From positions 13,975,975-14,039,974 of the forward strand of contig CM048846.1 in assembly GCA_026545225.1 (NCBI GenBank): a DNA stretch of 64,000 nt, read 5' to 3'. Numbering within the stretch: the first letter of the stretch is position 1; the number at the start of each line of letters is the position of its first letter. The notes beneath the pieces were generated by a model. It did not search any database. It was not told the DNA's origin and saw only the letters and a list, made by a program, of their open reading frames with translations. Position numbers and translations under genes: made by a program. Of this stretch, positions 41,701-53,700 are shown one piece after another. This DNA is from Cornus controversa. Taxonomy: Eukaryota; Streptophyta; Magnoliopsida; Cornales; Cornaceae.

Positions 41701-44700
41701 TTGACGGGACTAAGGACCCGCTAGATCACCTGGAAACTTACAAGGCCTTAATGCATCTTCAGGGAGTACCCGACGAGATCATGTGTAGAGCCTTTCCCAC
41801 TACATTGAAGGGCTCCGCCAGGTCCTGGTTCAATAGTTTAAAGCCATCAACTATCCGTTCCTTCAACGAGCTGAGCCAACTATTTGTGGACAATTTCATT
41901 GCTGCTCGGAGGCACAGGAAACCCGCTACCTATCTCCTGAATGTAAGGCAAGCTAAAGGAGAATCGTTGCGGGACTATATCAATCGATTTAACAGAGAAA
42001 TGTTACAAGTGGATGCCTTGGATGACAAGGTGGCCGTTACAGCATTCATGGGAGGGCTATTACCATCTAAGTTCCTATACTCTGTCTCTAAGCATCCCCC
42101 TGAAAGCATGTCCGAATTACTTGTGAAAGCCCAGAAATACATAAATGCCGAGGATGCCCTTGATGCCCGAAAGGAAAAAGGTGATAGCGACAAGAAGGTG
42201 GACAGGAAGAGGGGAGGACAACCGAGCAGAGAGGAACGAAACCCCAAGTACAACAGAGTATCACAGGAACAAGGTGACAGGACTGTGTGCCGTGAAAGAG
42301 GGTTCAGTTTCACCCCGTTGAACGCTCCTATAAGCCAGATCCTCCTCCACATCCAAGACGACCCGGCTGTGTCGTGGCCTCCGAAGTTGAGAACTGATCC
42401 AGCCAGGAGATCTCATGACAAGTATTGTAGGTTCCATCGTGATCATGGCCATGATACCAATGAATGCATGGATTTGAAAAGGCAGATTGAGAGTTTAATT
42501 CAAAGGGGCCAATTGCGGAGGTTTGTGGCCGGTGGGGGACAGAGAACGCAAAATCAGACACAGGATATGAATGAGGGTACGGCTCGCAAGAACCCTCCAG
42601 TAGGAGAAATTAGAGTCATCTCAGGAGGAGTAGCAGGGGGCGGGGAATCTAATGCCGCTCGCAAAGCATATGCTAGGAAAGCCAGGAGTTTCTCTGAAGT
42701 CGGTGAGGTGAGCCAATCACCCGCCAAGTGCCCTCGGTTGAACGACCAGGTCATAACTTTTTCAGAGGATGACGCCAAAAAAGTTCAGCAACCCCATGAC
42801 GATGCCCTCGTCGTCACATTGATCATCGCCAACTTCACAATTAGGCGGGTGTTAATCGACAACGGTAGCTCTGCAGATATCCTATTTGTAGATGCATTTG
42901 ATCAGATGAAGATTGGAAGAAACAAACTCAAGACCACTCAGTCGCCACTTGTGGGCTTCTCCAGAGAGAAACTCCTCCCCTTGGGCACAATTGACCTCCC
43001 GGTTACAGCTGGTTCAAGCCCCAGACAAGTCACCAAGATGGTGACTTTCTTTGTGGTGGATTGCCCAACCACGTATAATGTCATTCTGGGAAAGGCCACG
43101 TTGAATGCTATGAGAGCTGTGACCTCCACCTACCACCTCCTCGTTCGGTTCCCCACGGAGTATGGTGTTGGGGAACTGAGAGGAGATCAGATCACTGCCA
43201 GAGAATGCTATGCCACCTCCCTAAGGGAGAAGAAGATGACCGAAACCCTAAACATCGAGGGACAGGAGATGGAGGAAAAAGAAGAGGTCCGTCATGCAAA
43301 ACCGGTGGAAGAATTAATTGAGGTCAACTTGAATGAACAAGGCACGGGGAAAAAAGTAAGCTTGGGATCATCACTCTCACCCACCTCCCGGGAGGAGATG
43401 GTGCGATTCCTCAGAGCGAATGAGGATGTGTTCGCATGGTCCCATGAGGATATGCCAGGGATTGATCCGACCATTGCCGTGCATCGACTGAATATCGACC
43501 CCGTCGCCAAGCCAGTGAGACAAAAGCGGAGAGTTTTTGCCCCAGAAAGAAACGCGGCAATTTCCGAGGAGGTAGAGAAGTTATTGAAGGCCAACTTTGT
43601 GCGGGAAACCAATTACCCAGACTGGTTGGCAAACGTAGTGCTGGTTAAAAAATCTAATGGGAAGTGGCGCATGTGTGTCGACTTTACCGACCTGAACAAA
43701 GCTTGTCCGAAAGACAGCTTCCCCCTCCCCCGGATTGACATGCTCGTGGAAGGGACGGCAGGGTACGAACGGCTCAGCTTTATGGATGCCTACTCAGGAT
43801 ACAATCAAATTCCGATGTGGCCGTCAGACCAAGAAAGGACATCCTTTATAACAGAAAGGGGATTGTACTGCTACACGGTAATGCCATTCGGCCTAAAGAA
43901 TGCCGGCGCAACCTATCAAAGGCTGGTAAATAGAATGTTCAAGGAGCAAATTGGCAAAAACATGGAGGTGTATGTCGATGATATGCTTGTCAAAAGTCAG
44001 GAGGCTACCAACCATTTGGTTGATTTACAAGAAACCTTTGATGTCCTTCGAAAGTACAGGATGAAGCTCAATCCAAGTAAGTGTGCTTTTGGAGTATCTT
44101 CCGGAAAGTTCTTGGGATATCTGGTCAGCAAGAGGGGAATAGAGGCTAACCCACAGAAGGTGCGAGCCATCCTGGATACAAGATCGCCCAAGACTATTAA
44201 AGAAGTCCAAAAGCTGACAGGTAAAGTGGCAGCGCTAAGCCGGTTGATTTCCCGCGCTACAGATAGGTGCCTCCCGTTCTTTCAAGTCCTCAAGAGGGCC
44301 TTTGAGTGGACTCCAGAATGTGAGCAGGCCTTAAATGAGCTAAAACAGTACCTGAGTTCGCCCCCACTACTGTCATGCGCGCGCGTAGGGGAGGAGTTGT
44401 ACTTATACTTGGCTGTCTCTCCTGCAGCAGTCAGTTCCGCGCTGATGCGAGAAGGAGTGCAAAGGCCAGTTTATTATACCAGCAGGGTTCTCCGGGGGGC
44501 AGAAGAAAAGTATCCCTCAATAGAAAAATTGGCATTTGCTTTAGTCACTACGGCTAGGAAACTCAGGCCATATTTCCAAGCGCACACCATTGTAGTGCTA
44601 ACCGATCAACCACTCGGGCAAATCTCTTCAAGCCCGAAACCTCGGGGCGACTGGTGAAGTGGTCCATGGAGCTAGGAGAATTTGACATCCGATACAAGCC

Positions 44701-47700
44701 TAGGACAGCAATCAAAGGACAAGTGCTGGCAGATTTCATAGCAGAATTTACATACCCCCAGGAAGATGAACAAGATCAGCAGGAAGAAGCAGAAAATACA
44801 GTCCAACAAGAAAGGGAGGACCTAATGGACCCTGGGTGCACATGGCAATTGTTTGTCGATGGGTCATCCAACACACAAGCCAGCGGAGCAGGGATACTAA
44901 TTAGATCTCCAACAGGAGAAACATTCAAGTACGCCCTGCAATTCGGATTCAAAGCAACAAACAATGAAGCTGAATATGAAGCTTTAATTACGGGGCTAAA
45001 GCTAGCTGATATCCTCAAGGTTAGACAACTGAAAGCTCATACCGACTCCCAGTTAATTGCCCGGCAAGTCAGTTTGGAATACGAGGCAAAGGGAGCAAGG
45101 ATGAAATCTTACTTGCAAAAAGTGCAAGAGCTGGTTACCCGTTTTCAGAGGTTTTCAATCACGCGGATCCCCTGTAGTGAAAACTCTAATGCCGATGCTC
45201 TCGCTCGGTTGGCTACGGCACAAGAGGCCGCCCAAGGAGGAGTGCTTGTAGAACGCATGGACCACCCGAGTATAACGGTAGCAACGTCGGGTGAAGTAAA
45301 CCAAGTCACACAGGGCATGGAATGGGCGGACCCAATAGTCAAATACATAAGCGATGGTGAGCTACCGTTGGATAAAGCAGAAGCACACAGAACTAGGGTC
45401 AGGGCATCTAGGTACACCCTAATCGATGGAGTCCTCTACAAAAGGGGAGTTTCCTTACCCTACCTACGATGTGTGTCAGCAGAGGAAGCGCAGAGTGTTA
45501 TGAGGGAAATACATGAAGGGGAGTGTGAAAACCATGCAGGAGGCAGGTCCTTGGCTCACAAGGCCATTAGGCAGGGGTACTACTGGCCTTCTATGCAGCA
45601 GGACGCAATGAACTTTGTCAAGAGGTGCGAAAAGTGCCAACGCTTCGCCAACATCCCGAGGCAGCCTCCGGAAGAACTGACACCAATAATGGCCCCGTGG
45701 CCTTTTGCCCAATGGGGAATGGATTTTGTTGGTCCTCTACCCATGGGAAAGGGGCAGACGAAATTCGCAATTGTAGCGGTTGACTACTTCACTAAATGGG
45801 TGGAGGCCGAGCCCCTAGCTACAATAGGGGAAAGGAACGTCATCAGTTTCGTATGGAAGTCAATCATATGCAGGTTTGGTGTCCCGAAGGTCATAATTAT
45901 GGATAACGCGAAGCAGTTTGAGAGCCGACGGTTCCAAGATTTTTGCACAGAGCATGGCATAAACCACCGGTACTCCTCACCAGGCCACCCGCAGGCCAAT
46001 GGGCAGGCTGAGGTAGCCAACAGGACCATATTTAAAATGATTAAGAAGCGCCTGGATGACTCCAAAGGAGCATGGCCAGAGCTGCTGCCAAGCATTCTGT
46101 GGGCCTACAGGACCACCATTAGAATCCCCACAGGAGAGACACCCTACTTCTTAGCTTTCGGAAGCGAGGCGGTTCTGCCTGTCGAAATGGGGACGGTGGC
46201 GAGCCATCGTGCCAAGCATTATGATCCGGCTCACAACGAGAGGGAGCTAAGGGCCAGTGTCGATTTCATCGACGAGAATAGGGAGCAGGCGCAGGTACGA
46301 ATGGCCGCATATCAACAGGCCATGTTCCGGTATTATAACACCAGGGTCAAGCATAGGAGTTTCCAGCCTGGTGATCTAGTCTTGCGAGAGGTCACTCAAG
46401 CCACCAAACCTCACGGCACGGGAAAGCTAGCCCCTAACTGGGAGGGCCCGTACAGAGTGATTAGGACGCAAAGGCGAGGCACTTACTGGCTGGAAACATT
46501 AGAAGGAAGGCAGCTGGCCCATCCTTGGAACGCCGAGCATCTAAGGAAGTTCTATCAGTAAGGTTTTTTCCTGACTTGTTAATCTTTTTTGCCCCATCCT
46601 CTTTAGGTTTTAGCTTGCATTTGCTTTAAGCAAGTATTATTGTAAAAATTGGCTGTGATGCCAGACTTTAAGTATCATTTTAGAGGTCGGCGCTAATGCC
46701 CAAGACCTCGGGATAGGATTCCTGTCCAGTTCGAGTTGGTCTCTTGTAAGTTTTTATTATGAAATAAAACGTGTTATTCCCTAAAAACTGTTGCTGCAAA
46801 ACCCTACGGGGGCAGAACCCTACGGGGGCACACCTCTACGGAGGGCCTTTGAAGAAAAAGGCGGGATGAATAAATCCCGAGAAAAGACAAAACCCTACGG
46901 GGGCAGAACCCTACGAGGGCACACCTCTACGGAGGGCCTTTGAAGAAAAATGCGGGATGAATAAATCCCGAGAAAAGACAAAACCCTACGGGGGCACACC
47001 TCTACGGAGGGCCTTTGAAAAAAAAGGCGGGATGAATAAATCCCGAGAAAAGACAAAACCCTACGGGGGCAGAACCCTACGGGGGCACACCTCTACGGAG
47101 GGCCTTTGAAGAAAAAGGCGGGTTGAATAAATCCCACAAAACCCTACGGGGGGCAGGGCCCTACAGGGACACACCCCACGGGGGATCTCTTCAAGCAGAA
47201 TGAATCAAAAATTCAAAGAACGTAGAAGTAACCTCTACACAACGACCCATGTTTAATAAAATATACGATCCTTCATTAAACAATGGAAAAGTACATAGAG
47301 CCTTTATACCGAGGAACATTACATAGATACCAAAAGAAAAAAAAACCCCAGCTCAAGGGTCGGGATCTCCAAGTTGCAGACCGGAGAAATTCATGTCAGG
47401 CCATTGACCCTGCGCCACTTCACGAAAATATTCAAAACCATCAATGTATGACTGGTTGAGAGCCCTGTCAAAATCAGGCGACTCCTTGAAGTTCTCCACG
47501 GCCAGTTCTTTCTCCTCCCGTTCATGGCTGAGCTGGGAGTTGAGGGTGTTTATTTCCTCGCTATGAGAAGCGCGAAGGGTCTCAAGCTGGGAGTTAAAGT
47601 TGGTGCGTTCACTGGCAAAAGAAGCGCGTTCCGTGGCAAAAGCTGCTCTTTGCTTCCCCAGCTCCTCCTCTGCACATAGGAGATGGTTGGAGAGACCATG

Positions 47701-50700
47701 GGCAATCGTCAGGCCCTGTTAAATACACAAGGGAAACATACGGTTAAGAAAGAGAAATATTAGAATTTCACCCAAGCATGATAAGGAGGCCAGGGGCGTA
47801 CCTGAGCCATGTTGGCCAGTAAATATCCGGTGGAGGAAACGGCATCGAGAGCGTCCACCTTTTCCAGATCACGAGGGAGAGCAAACTCCCCAGCCCTTTT
47901 TATGGCGAAGGATGTGTCACCCAGCAAAGAACCAGTATGGCCGGCAGACGGGGTTAATAACCTGGTGTGGCTGGTGGCTGGGGAGAACGATACCTGCGAG
48001 CTGCCTCCACCAAAAAGTTGAGTCGGCGGCACCCCAAAAGCGCCTGGGTCGACTAGACTACCGCCCGTGAACTAGGGAAGATAAGGTATCACAAAGGGGT
48101 TGGCACCAAGAGCCGGAGTACTCATGGTGGCTGCGAGGGGAGAATTCCCAATAGAATGGGGAGAAGATAAGCCCCCACCCATAAGTGCACCGGTGCTCCT
48201 AAGAACGGGTTGGCGTCGTCTTTTCTGAGCAGGGGATGAGGATCCTGCGACACCTTTCCCTTTTGCCAACATATGAATGTCTTGATCGGGCCTTCTCCGA
48301 GATCCTGCATGGTATTTACGATAAAGTTTATATTTCTCAAATCCAGAAAGAAAAGGGAATAAAGAGTAAGAAATATAAAAGTATACCTCGCCTATCCACA
48401 AGTATACGAGGGGGGTAACATAGTGTACTCAATCCCGCGTCGGAGGTCAAGGCCACTGCATCCCTCATCCCGAGATCATAAATAAAGTCTAGCCTGTCTT
48501 CCTCTTCTTGACTCACCTCGGGCTCTACTCTCACAGCTGGTTGGTTAAAATACATCACGTTGTGTAAGCATACGTAGGAATGAGGAAAATGGCCTAAAAA
48601 GGAAGGGTAGAAAAAAGCTCACCACTTACGACCCCGTCAGTCCAAGTGCGGGGAATGCAGTAAGGAGGAAGCTCCCAGTCTCCCGAGACGAAGAAGAATC
48701 GTTCCTTCCAGTTCTTTATCCGTTGACTGTTGTCGAGAATCACCAGTCCTTTGGGAAGACTCCCCGGACCGCGAGACCGGCCTTGAATATGACGCCAGTC
48801 CTTGCTTTTTAAAATAGTATAGCAAGAAAGGAACTCGTTGATAGTTGGTTGACGGGTGAGCTTGCTGGACCTCCAAAGGACCAGGGTGGCCATAATAATG
48901 CGCCAAGAATTAGGCGTAAGCTGGGAAGGACATAGGTTGATATACCGGAGCAGCTCTTTCGCAAAGTCTGGGATGGGAAAGCGTAGGCCCGAAAGAAAGT
49001 GGCCTTCATAGAAGCACGTTTCTCCGGGACGAATAGAAAAAGCCCTCTCCGTGGGCAAAGGAGCTCTGGCTACAACCCCGTCTGGAAAAGAGAATGAGGC
49101 AGCTAGCTCTTCAACATCGGCATCAGTCATTGTGGAGCTGATATCTTGGCATTCGTTGTAGTCTGCCATTATGGAATGAAGAAAATCGAATACTTGAACA
49201 AGGGGAGAACCGGGTGCAAAGAGCTCTGGGTTTGGCTTGTTGAAGTTATGATCAACAATGTATAAACAACGAGAAAGAGAAGGTAGAATAGTGCAGGGCA
49301 TAGATCAGAGAAACAAGTCGTGAGAAGAGAGCTGGTGGTAAGATGTGTTGGAGTGAGGAGCAAATGAAGGTAAGATTGCTTATATAGCAATGGGAGCCAA
49401 CCGTTGTAAACCCACCAACGTCTCTTTCCCAACGGTCCTCAAGCACAAAAGGCATTTCTTTTAACGTTCACAAGGCAGACAAACGGTCGCAAAGGGAGCC
49501 AACGCAGAGCGTGGACGACACATTGTCGAGTCGCCGGGCATGGACGGGCCCACCTGGCCGGGCGCGGCCTGGCCGGGCGGCCGAGCCTGCCTGGCCGAGT
49601 GGTCGGGCCTGCCTCGGCCGGGCGCTGCCTGGCCCTGCCTCGGCCGGGCGCTGCCGGGCCCACCCGGCGCGTGCCGCGCAGGGAAAAAAGAGAAGAAAGA
49701 AAAAAAAAGAGAGAGAAAAGAAAAAAAAAAGAAAAGAAAAAAAGAAAAAAGGGAAAAGAAAAGAAAAAAGGGAAAAGAAAAGGAAAAAGAAAAGAAAAGG
49801 AAAAAGAGGAGGAAAAAAGTATTTATTCATGGGCCAGAGACAAATTCTAAATGAGCAGTTCGAAGTGTTCATAAGGCCCAGCACTTGACCCTTATGAACA
49901 GAGGGCATCTGATAGAGTATTTGACTAGAATTAGGAAACGTGTAACGTGAAGGATGAGTTCGAATGACGTGGATAGGAAGTCTATTTTAAACAGGACTTC
50001 CTATCTCCAAGAGTCAATCTCTCACTAGGAAACAACCTCACTGGACTGCTATAAATACAGGGACGATCCACATACCAGGTACGCAATTAATACCCCTTGA
50101 GAGTTCCTTTACAGCTTAAGAAATCCTTTCGATTTCTGACTTGATCGTCGGAGCGTAGTCGGCCGGCACTGCGCCGGTGCCCTTTCGATTACTCTTCTCT
50201 TGTCTTTTTCACAGGTTGACATTGTACCAGATCGGGGTGGATTTTTGCATCATCACAAACCATTTGAGAAAAAGAGAAGGAAGCGAACCTCTGTTGTTTG
50301 GAATGAGTTTCAAGAAGTAGTTCTTCCAAATGATTCTAAGAAGGTAGAATGCATGTATTGCAAATGCAAACTCAAATGGAACAATAAGGGTGGTACAACT
50401 CAACTTCATAGACATTTGGAATCTTGAACACGTCATCAACTATCGGATAAAAAGCAAAAAGTGTTATCAACTGGGTTGAGGGGTGAGGGAAGTGTTGCAA
50501 GTTTCAAGTATGACCATGCAAAAGTTAGGGAGGCTGCAGCACATATGATTTTAGTACATGAGTACCCATTTAATATGATGGAGCATGAGTTGTTCAATCA
50601 TTTCATGGAAACTGCCACTCCCCACTACCAAAAAATTTCACGTGCTATGGCCAAAGCAGATTGTATGATGGTGTATGAAATTGAAAAGAAGAGATTGACG

Positions 50701-53700
50701 GGGATCTTGAAGAATGTTGGCAGAGTTAGCCTTCCAGGAGACTGTTGGAAATCTGGACAGCAAATTGGATATATGTGCCTCACCTGTCACTTCATAGATT
50801 CGGATTGGAAGTTGCATAAACGCATCTTGAATTTCTTTCACATACCACCTCTTCACACTAGGCTTATTATTTCTGATGGTATCTTTCGGTGTTAATTGAT
50901 TGGGGAATAGAAAACAAAGTGTCCACTATAACATTGGACAATGCAAGTAACAATGATGTGGCTGTAAGGATTTTGAAAGATAATTTTGCATTGAAACATA
51001 AGCTTCTCTTAGGTGGAAAGGTATTCCACGTGAGGTTGTGCGCACATTATAAATCTGATGATGCAAGATGGGATAAATGAAATTGCCAAAGTGATTGAGA
51101 ATGTTCGTGAGAGCGTGAAATATTTAAAAGCATCAGAAGCACAACTTCTTAAGTTTGCAGAGATTGTTAAACAGTTGCAGCTGCCTGCAAGAAGGTTGAT
51201 TTTGGATGTTCCAACATGTTGGAATTCCACATATGAAACGTTACTTGCAGCACTACAGTTTAAAGGAAGTCTTCCCAAGATATCAGGATGGAGATCCAAG
51301 TTATCGGTGATTGCCAACTCCGAATGACTGGGAGAGAGCAAAAGAAGTACGTAAATTTCTAGAATTGTTTGAAGAGGTAACAAATATCATCTCCGGAAGT
51401 GATTATCCAACATCAAATTTGTTCCTCACTGAAGTTGCCAGGATAAAGCGAGAGTGAGATGAAAAAATTGATCATGAGAGTATCTATATAAGGGTGATGG
51501 CTAGTAAGATGAAAGAAAAGTTTGATAAATATTGGGGGGATTGTAATTTTTTAATGGCCATTGATGCTATCCTTGATCCAAGATATAAGATGAGATTGGT
51601 TTACTTTCGCTTTCCAAAGATTTACAAAAAGGATGAAACTCGTAAGCACATTGATTCAGTTCGATAGGCTTTGTATGAAATTTATAATGACTATGCTACA
51701 AATTATTCTTCAAGCAGCTCAACACAAGGTGATCCTTTGGATGATCAAGCAAGTGGTTCTAGTGGAAATCTAGGTGTTGGTGCTTTAAAAGGGAAGGGCA
51801 AAACAAAGGGGCAATCTAAATTTGACATGTTTATTCGAGAAACTGAAAATGTCAAACCTGTGAAATCAGATTTGGATATTTATCCTGAAGAGGGGGTTTT
51901 CATTTGTAGTGAGGTTTCAAATGTCCATTTTGATGCTTTACAATGGTGGAAGGCAAACAAACTCAAGTTCCGTGTGTTATCAAAGATGGCAAGTGATATA
52001 TTATCCATTCCTGTTACAAATGTAGCTACTGAAGCTGCCGTCAGCACTGGAGGTAGAGTAATTGATCCTTATCGTTCATCATTGTCTACCAAAACTGTAG
52101 AAGCTCTAATTTGTGGTGGAGATTGGATCCGTGCGCTTCATGGAATCAAGAAGTCATCAAAAGTATGCCTATATTTAGTTAATTAAAATTTTCCATCAGC
52201 TATTTTGTTTTATCAAATCAGTGTACTTAATCTTTTTATATACTTTTCTCTTTTTTATGTTAAATAAATTTCTTTTACTCTCAAAAAAATATCATTGATA
52301 ACTAATTCTCAATGAGCAAGTCGTTGACCTTTTTTTTGCATCAAAAGTATTGGAGATAAGAGGATTAAACTGTTGAATTTTGTTAGGTAATTAATTTTTG
52401 TTGGGTTATAAACTGGAATTAAGGTTTTGTTGGTCTTGAATATGCTAATTACATTTTTTTTACTCTAATCTTCTGCAGGTTATTGTTGATTCATTTTAGA
52501 AACAACACCCATATAGGGTGGATATTTGAGAATGTTGAATATAGTTCTGGATTGAATAATGGTAGGAGGCTTTGACTCTATTAGAAAAGATTGAAATTAT
52601 AGCAAATTTTATTTTAATAACTTTTCTTTTAAAGGAAAAGAAATTTGGGGTAATTGATACACTGTTCTGTTATGATTTTTTAATGAAATTTTCTTAGTTC
52701 CTGACTGCTTCTCTTTCTATGGTTTTCTCAAACAAGCTTGAGCTTGTTATCCAGCTCGAGCTTGAGCTCGGCTCGTTTAGCTAAGCGAGCCGAGCTCGAG
52801 CTTACTCATTTATGTTTGAGCCGAGCTTGAGAGTAATGTGGAAGGTCAAGTCGAGCTCGAGCCGAGCTTGAACAAGTTACTACTCGGTTCGGCTCGGGTC
52901 GTTTACAGCCCTACTTGTGTGCAATCTTCTGAACAAAGCCAAATTGAAAAACAAAATAGTGTACCGGTGCACTAGAATTTCCACCGGTATAGGCACTCCA
53001 AAAAGTTGTGTACTGGTGCACTATTGATTCTGTATCGGTACACCTCCTGGAGCAAAAAAAAAAAAAGAGTTTCTATGTCCAAAGTTTTTTCTAATTTATC
53101 CAGAACTTATCCAAAACTTTTCAAATTGAATTCTAATCACTCAAAGACTTGGAGAAGAATTTCAAAAACCTTATAAAAAGATCTCTAGGGAAAAAAACAC
53201 ATGAGTACTTCATCATTCTCTCGCACATAGGTACTTGAAATGTGAGGTTTTGGGATATTTGTGAGACTTTGATTCCTTCTCACACATAATTTAGGATAAT
53301 TATTGAAAGATTCATAGAACTAATTTGTGGTCTATCAAAAATGTCCTTGGAACTTTAATTAAAAATTTTTTTTTTTTTGATAAGTAAAATTGTAATAGAG
53401 GGCATTCAAAAGGGGAGCGCAGCCCGAGAAAATGACAAAAGGCCAAATAGGGCCTTCAACCACTCAAGGAATCCAAAAAATCAACTATCTTGCCCATGGA
53501 TTTACAATTTCTCCCAAAAACCCAACAAAAAAGAGTGCTACTAATAGAGAATTTCTGCATCCCAATAGAAAACTCCTCTCCATCAAAGGATCTCCTATTT
53601 CGTTCCTTCCACAAGCACCACCAAACACACAAGGGCACCACCCTCCACGCATCTCACAAATTGGGAGCCCACTAAACACCCTTTCCAAGCCTCAATCATA

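Larger units (their letters stand above)
40602..50255 (+). mobile_element. young Ty3/gypsy Tat-lineage element, 9654 bp
   Basis: Two 346-bp LTRs, a perfect 5-bp target duplication CAAAC (40597-40601 and 50256-50260), a tRNA-Lys-type primer site, gag-protease-RT-RNase H-second RNase H-integrase in gypsy order, and a long 3' region with an antisense gene. The second, non-retroviral-type RNase H and an extra ORF between integrase and 3' LTR mark the Tat group (relatives Retand, Ogre, Grande). One C-run frameshift and one stop in gag, and one frameshift in pol, would prevent unaided movement. Confidence 0.95.
40472..52186 (+). pseudogene. hAT (BED-type) transposase pseudogene, interrupted by gypsy
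   Basis: The N terminus ([20 protein letters not shown]) runs to NQDK at 40601, where the gypsy element enters, and resumes at 50256-50261 as [21 protein letters not shown] zinc finger (CMYCKC...HRH, 50350-50420) is followed by an in-frame TGA (50425-50427). The core follows ([20 protein letters not shown] near 50740; [20 protein letters not shown] near 50930; [18 protein letters not shown] near 51200), then the C-terminal dimerisation domain ([20 protein letters not shown] to STKTVEAL, 51935-52110). A frameshift near 50890 and more stops follow, so no active transposase is made. The last codons may be spliced (donor near 52162, acceptor near 52480) to a short final exon. Confidence 0.85.
38266..52913 (+). 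mobile_element. hAT transposon (~5.0 kb) split by a gypsy element
   Basis: Ends are inverted repeats TAGGGCTGTAAA (38266) and TTTACAGCCCTA (ends 52913), perfect over 12 bp. Flanking 8-mers CTTGTGTC (38258-38265) and CTTGTGTG (52914-52921) match at 7 of 8, the hAT target size. Both subterminal regions (38280-38520 and 52735-52905) are crowded with GAGCTCG/GGCTCG motifs. Coding capacity is a BED-type transposase in two parts, 40472-40601 and 50261-52186. The 9654-bp gypsy element (40602-50255) and its duplication account for the excess length. Inserted in karyopherin intron 6. Confidence 0.9.

Noticed and set aside
41975..43632. Minus-strand frames opposite gypsy gag-pol
   Set aside because: Shadows of the GC-rich coding strand. 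Unlike the 47353-49301 gene, they lack spliced continuity, a promoter or constrained-looking composition.
49468..49908. Long frames on both strands through the GC-rich and purine tracts
   Set aside because: They encode Arg/Pro/Ala- or Lys/Glu-only sequence and arise from base composition; no domain is visible.
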